From contig JAIGNY010003238.1 of the NCBI GenBank assembly GCA_020152595.1, positions 224,001 to 288,000 on the forward strand: a stretch of DNA of 64,000 nucleotides, written 5' to 3'. The notes below the pieces were generated by a model that saw nothing but the letters and a program-made list of their open reading frames with translations, ran no database searches and was not told the DNA's origin. A program made the position numbers and the translations under genes. Of the stretch, positions 61,540 through 64,000 are shown piece after piece. Each line of letters begins with the position of its first letter. Positions within the stretch are counted from its first letter, which is position 1. Source of the stretch: Chiridota heheva (taxonomy: Eukaryota; Echinodermata; Holothuroidea; Apodida; Chiridotidae).

Positions 61540-64000
61540 TAATTTTCGGGATATTTTTTCATTCTCTTGCCATTTTCTTCAATTTTCGGAAAATTTCCTT
61601 CATTTGGGGGAAAAAATTTCTTCTTTTTGGTATATAATTTGTCATCAATTGTCGGGAAATGTTGCCAAATTTGACCAATATGTCCAATGATTTTACCAAA
61701 ATATTTTTCAATTTTCCCAATTGAAAGAAAACCTTTCAGGGAGTGTCTTTCTCTCTGCTCCCCCCCTCCCGATAAGACTCCCCCTGTCCCAATATGTTCC
61801 ATTAATCATGGCAATATTGTTCATAAAACACGTTATCACATCATCCTTGCTTGGTTTAGTCTGGCTTGCCCCTCTCCATGACAATTAATCCTGGCTCCGC
61901 CCCTACCATAGGTCACTGGTGTGAGGCCAGAAGGAAGATTCTGCACCGTCTCTCAAATAAAAGGAAAAGTTATACTAAAACAGACTTGGCACAATGTGAC
62001 AATGCTCATGTAGAAATAATTCGAATTACAAATATCACTCTGCATGGCACATTTAGAAATTATGACACCAGGTCTTGTAAATATAATAAAGAAAGTTATC
62101 AAATGTAAATATCAAGGTGAAAAATCCTGGTCGCCCAGTGCTGGAGTGACTCAGATTTGTATTAAAAGATTAGTTCAGGGTCAAGCAAGTATATCTTACA
62201 TGATGACTCCATGCATGTCTTCACTGTATTTTCTATTCCCGAAGCTCTTTTGGCCAACATACAGACATATGATGCAACATTTCAAAGAATTATAACATAC
62301 ATTTAAAAAGAAAAGCTTTACAAAAGAAAATATTAAGGTAACCCACATCACAAATTTGTACAAGAATTATTGATTCATATCTTTAAAACCTGTAAAATGG
62401 TTAATTGAATTGAGTTAGATTAAATTTGTTACTGGGTTTTTCTTACATTGTAAAGCAGATTAGCTAATTTTGCTTCTACTAAAAGTCGCATGCACTGTTG
62501 ATTGTGTGATTACACAACGGGCCCCACAAATCCCTGATTTTCCACAAAGTTTGACGACCTATTTCATACGCGCTGTCAGGTGGATGTTGGTCATGCGTAG
62601 GCTAAAAATAGATTAAAGTTCTTTAATACGCGCATCGCAAAACAACAAAATGCAATGTATAATAAAATGCAATGCGTGAAATGAATTTTGAACTTCTTTT
62701 GTTTTGTTTTCAACTCTACTGTATGCATGAAGCTTCATGCGTTTAATGCGTTTTTAGTTTTTGGAAATAAAAAAAATGAAAGCGGGTTGGATGGGTCGAA
62801 TAAAGAGTTGAAAAGAGTTTATGTTTTATGTGCTGTGTAGTGTTGATTAGATACACTCAGTATATGCTACATTACTTGCAATAATACAGTTTTTTTTCCC
62901 CTCAATCCGGTGCCCCAGCTTCTATGCTTAATCCGTAACAACGCACGCTGAAATATGGGTTAACAGTTAAAGGAGACAAAGTCTGAAATAATCCTTATTT
63001 CATATGATAGAATTAATAATAACAAATCTTCTGACCAAGTTTCATACCTCCCGAAGCAGTTGAGATGTTGGAATGCTTTGTATTTCTTTATAATCTACCT
63101 CAAGTTTTATTGTTTTTTTTTTGTAAGGGTCAAGGTAATTTTTGTGTACATATGAAATTATCAAAACATGCTGTTAAAACTTTGTGTCACATCGTTTTGG
63201 AATAAAAAAAGTTTAATCACATTTATAAAGAAATACATTATAATCCTTATGTCCGTACTGGGTAAATGATGTCATCATGCACAATATTTCAATACAAAAT
63301 TGAAGAAAATGGCAGCCCCCATGTGTCGATTTCAAACATGAATAACTTGAGATAGGAATGAGATTTTGACTTTCTGTGTTTGGCAGTTGGTTAAGATTTG
63401 TATCCTCTATCATATGAACTAATGATTGTATTAGACTTATGTATCCTTTAATGTATGCAAACGTTATGATGTATGAAAAAGAGGACGTCTCAAAATTCTT
63501 AATGTAATTCTTTAAATTTCTGTCCTAAATTTCAGTCACTGCAAATCGTTAGATTGATTTTTTTATTTCAAAACTTGTTCGTCATCTGCTCACATTCAAT
63601 TAACATTGGTCAGTTGGTGGAGGATTGAAAAACAATAAGTTAACATAAGGAAATTCATACTACGTTGTCTTATTGTGATGTCACAAAATTTAACTGAAAT
63701 TGTGCATAATTTATTATAATAAGGCCTTAAAATTAAAAATGCTGTAGATTTTTTAACTAATTTTGATGGAACCTACTTTCATTGTCATAATAGCATATAC
63801 AGTCAGTACCCAGCCTCGCGAAAAGTCGCTTATTCTCTTCTGTGCGTATTCCGCCCACTCGGATTTATAATGAGCTGAAACATGCTGTTTTTCGAAGGTG
63901 ATTACAGCTTTGTTACGACAAAAAACGTTATCAATACATGAAAAGTAAGCAGATAAAGGTTGAAAATACTATACATTTGAAGAAAAAATTCGAGCAAAAA
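61522..64000. repeat. Direct duplication, copy B (matches 47098-49888)
   Basis: Collinear with copy A from the TTCGGGATATC motif to the window end. It contains the dispersed tract-plus-block repeat at its left (61540-61905) and lacks the SINE found in copy A. No gene is recognised inside. It continues past the window. Confidence 0.93.

Overview
This is eukaryotic DNA from a large, AT-rich, intron-containing and transposon-rich genome. Frequent TAGGCCTA-like words, DIRS and L1-like retroelement remnants, several tRNA-derived SINE families and very long simple repeats suggest a marine invertebrate. A deuterostome such as an echinoderm or hemichordate is my best guess, by inference only. There is no sign of bacterial gene organisation, and most open frames here are simple-repeat or chance frames.

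Only a few host coding segments can be supported. (1) The last two exons of an AVL9 orthologue (late secretory pathway) lie on the + strand at 1436-1489 and 4165-4339; their intron carries an intact-ended hAT-type element and a SINE. (2) Two phase-compatible exons of an unrecognised gene lie at 37623-37817 and 39272-39489 (+). (3) A symmetric phase-1 exon of about 1 kb at 53234-54223 (+) would encode a mucin-like Thr/Pro/Ser/Glu repeat. (4) Two weaker exon candidates lie at 57045-57198 (+) and about 28283-28487 (-).

The rest is mobile and repetitive DNA. 5.9-8 kb: a tandem repeat and two long hairpins. 8-10 kb: a broken L1-like LINE (-). 10.1-10.9 kb: a 44-bp satellite. 11.0-11.6 kb: a DIRS fragment (-). 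15.6-19.5 kb: minisatellites, a LINE tail, and a tandem array of a tRNA-like unit. 20.4-23.5 kb: an inverted-repeat element with a 9-bp target duplication. 24.5-25.1 and 35.2-35.8 kb: arrays with a period near 99 bp. 27 kb: an inverted-repeat element with sub-terminal repeats. 31.8-32.7 kb: a decayed hAT transposase. 42.1-44.7 kb: a THAP-bearing TTAA transposon nested in a hAT-type element and containing an enormous CTA/CTG/CGA tract. 47.1-49.9 and 61.5-64 kb: a direct duplication of about 2.5 kb, one copy of which gained a SINE afterwards.

The most coherent observation is a cohort of at least eight inverted-repeat elements, each bounded by the tetranucleotide TTAA (one has a degraded left TTAA) and mostly starting AGG. 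One encodes a THAP zinc finger, as Kolobok-type transposons do, and the end of another appears to have been amplified into a 22-bp tandem array. I found no evidence of a new multi-gene pathway. The novelty is in the architecture of the repeats and in the unidentified exons.
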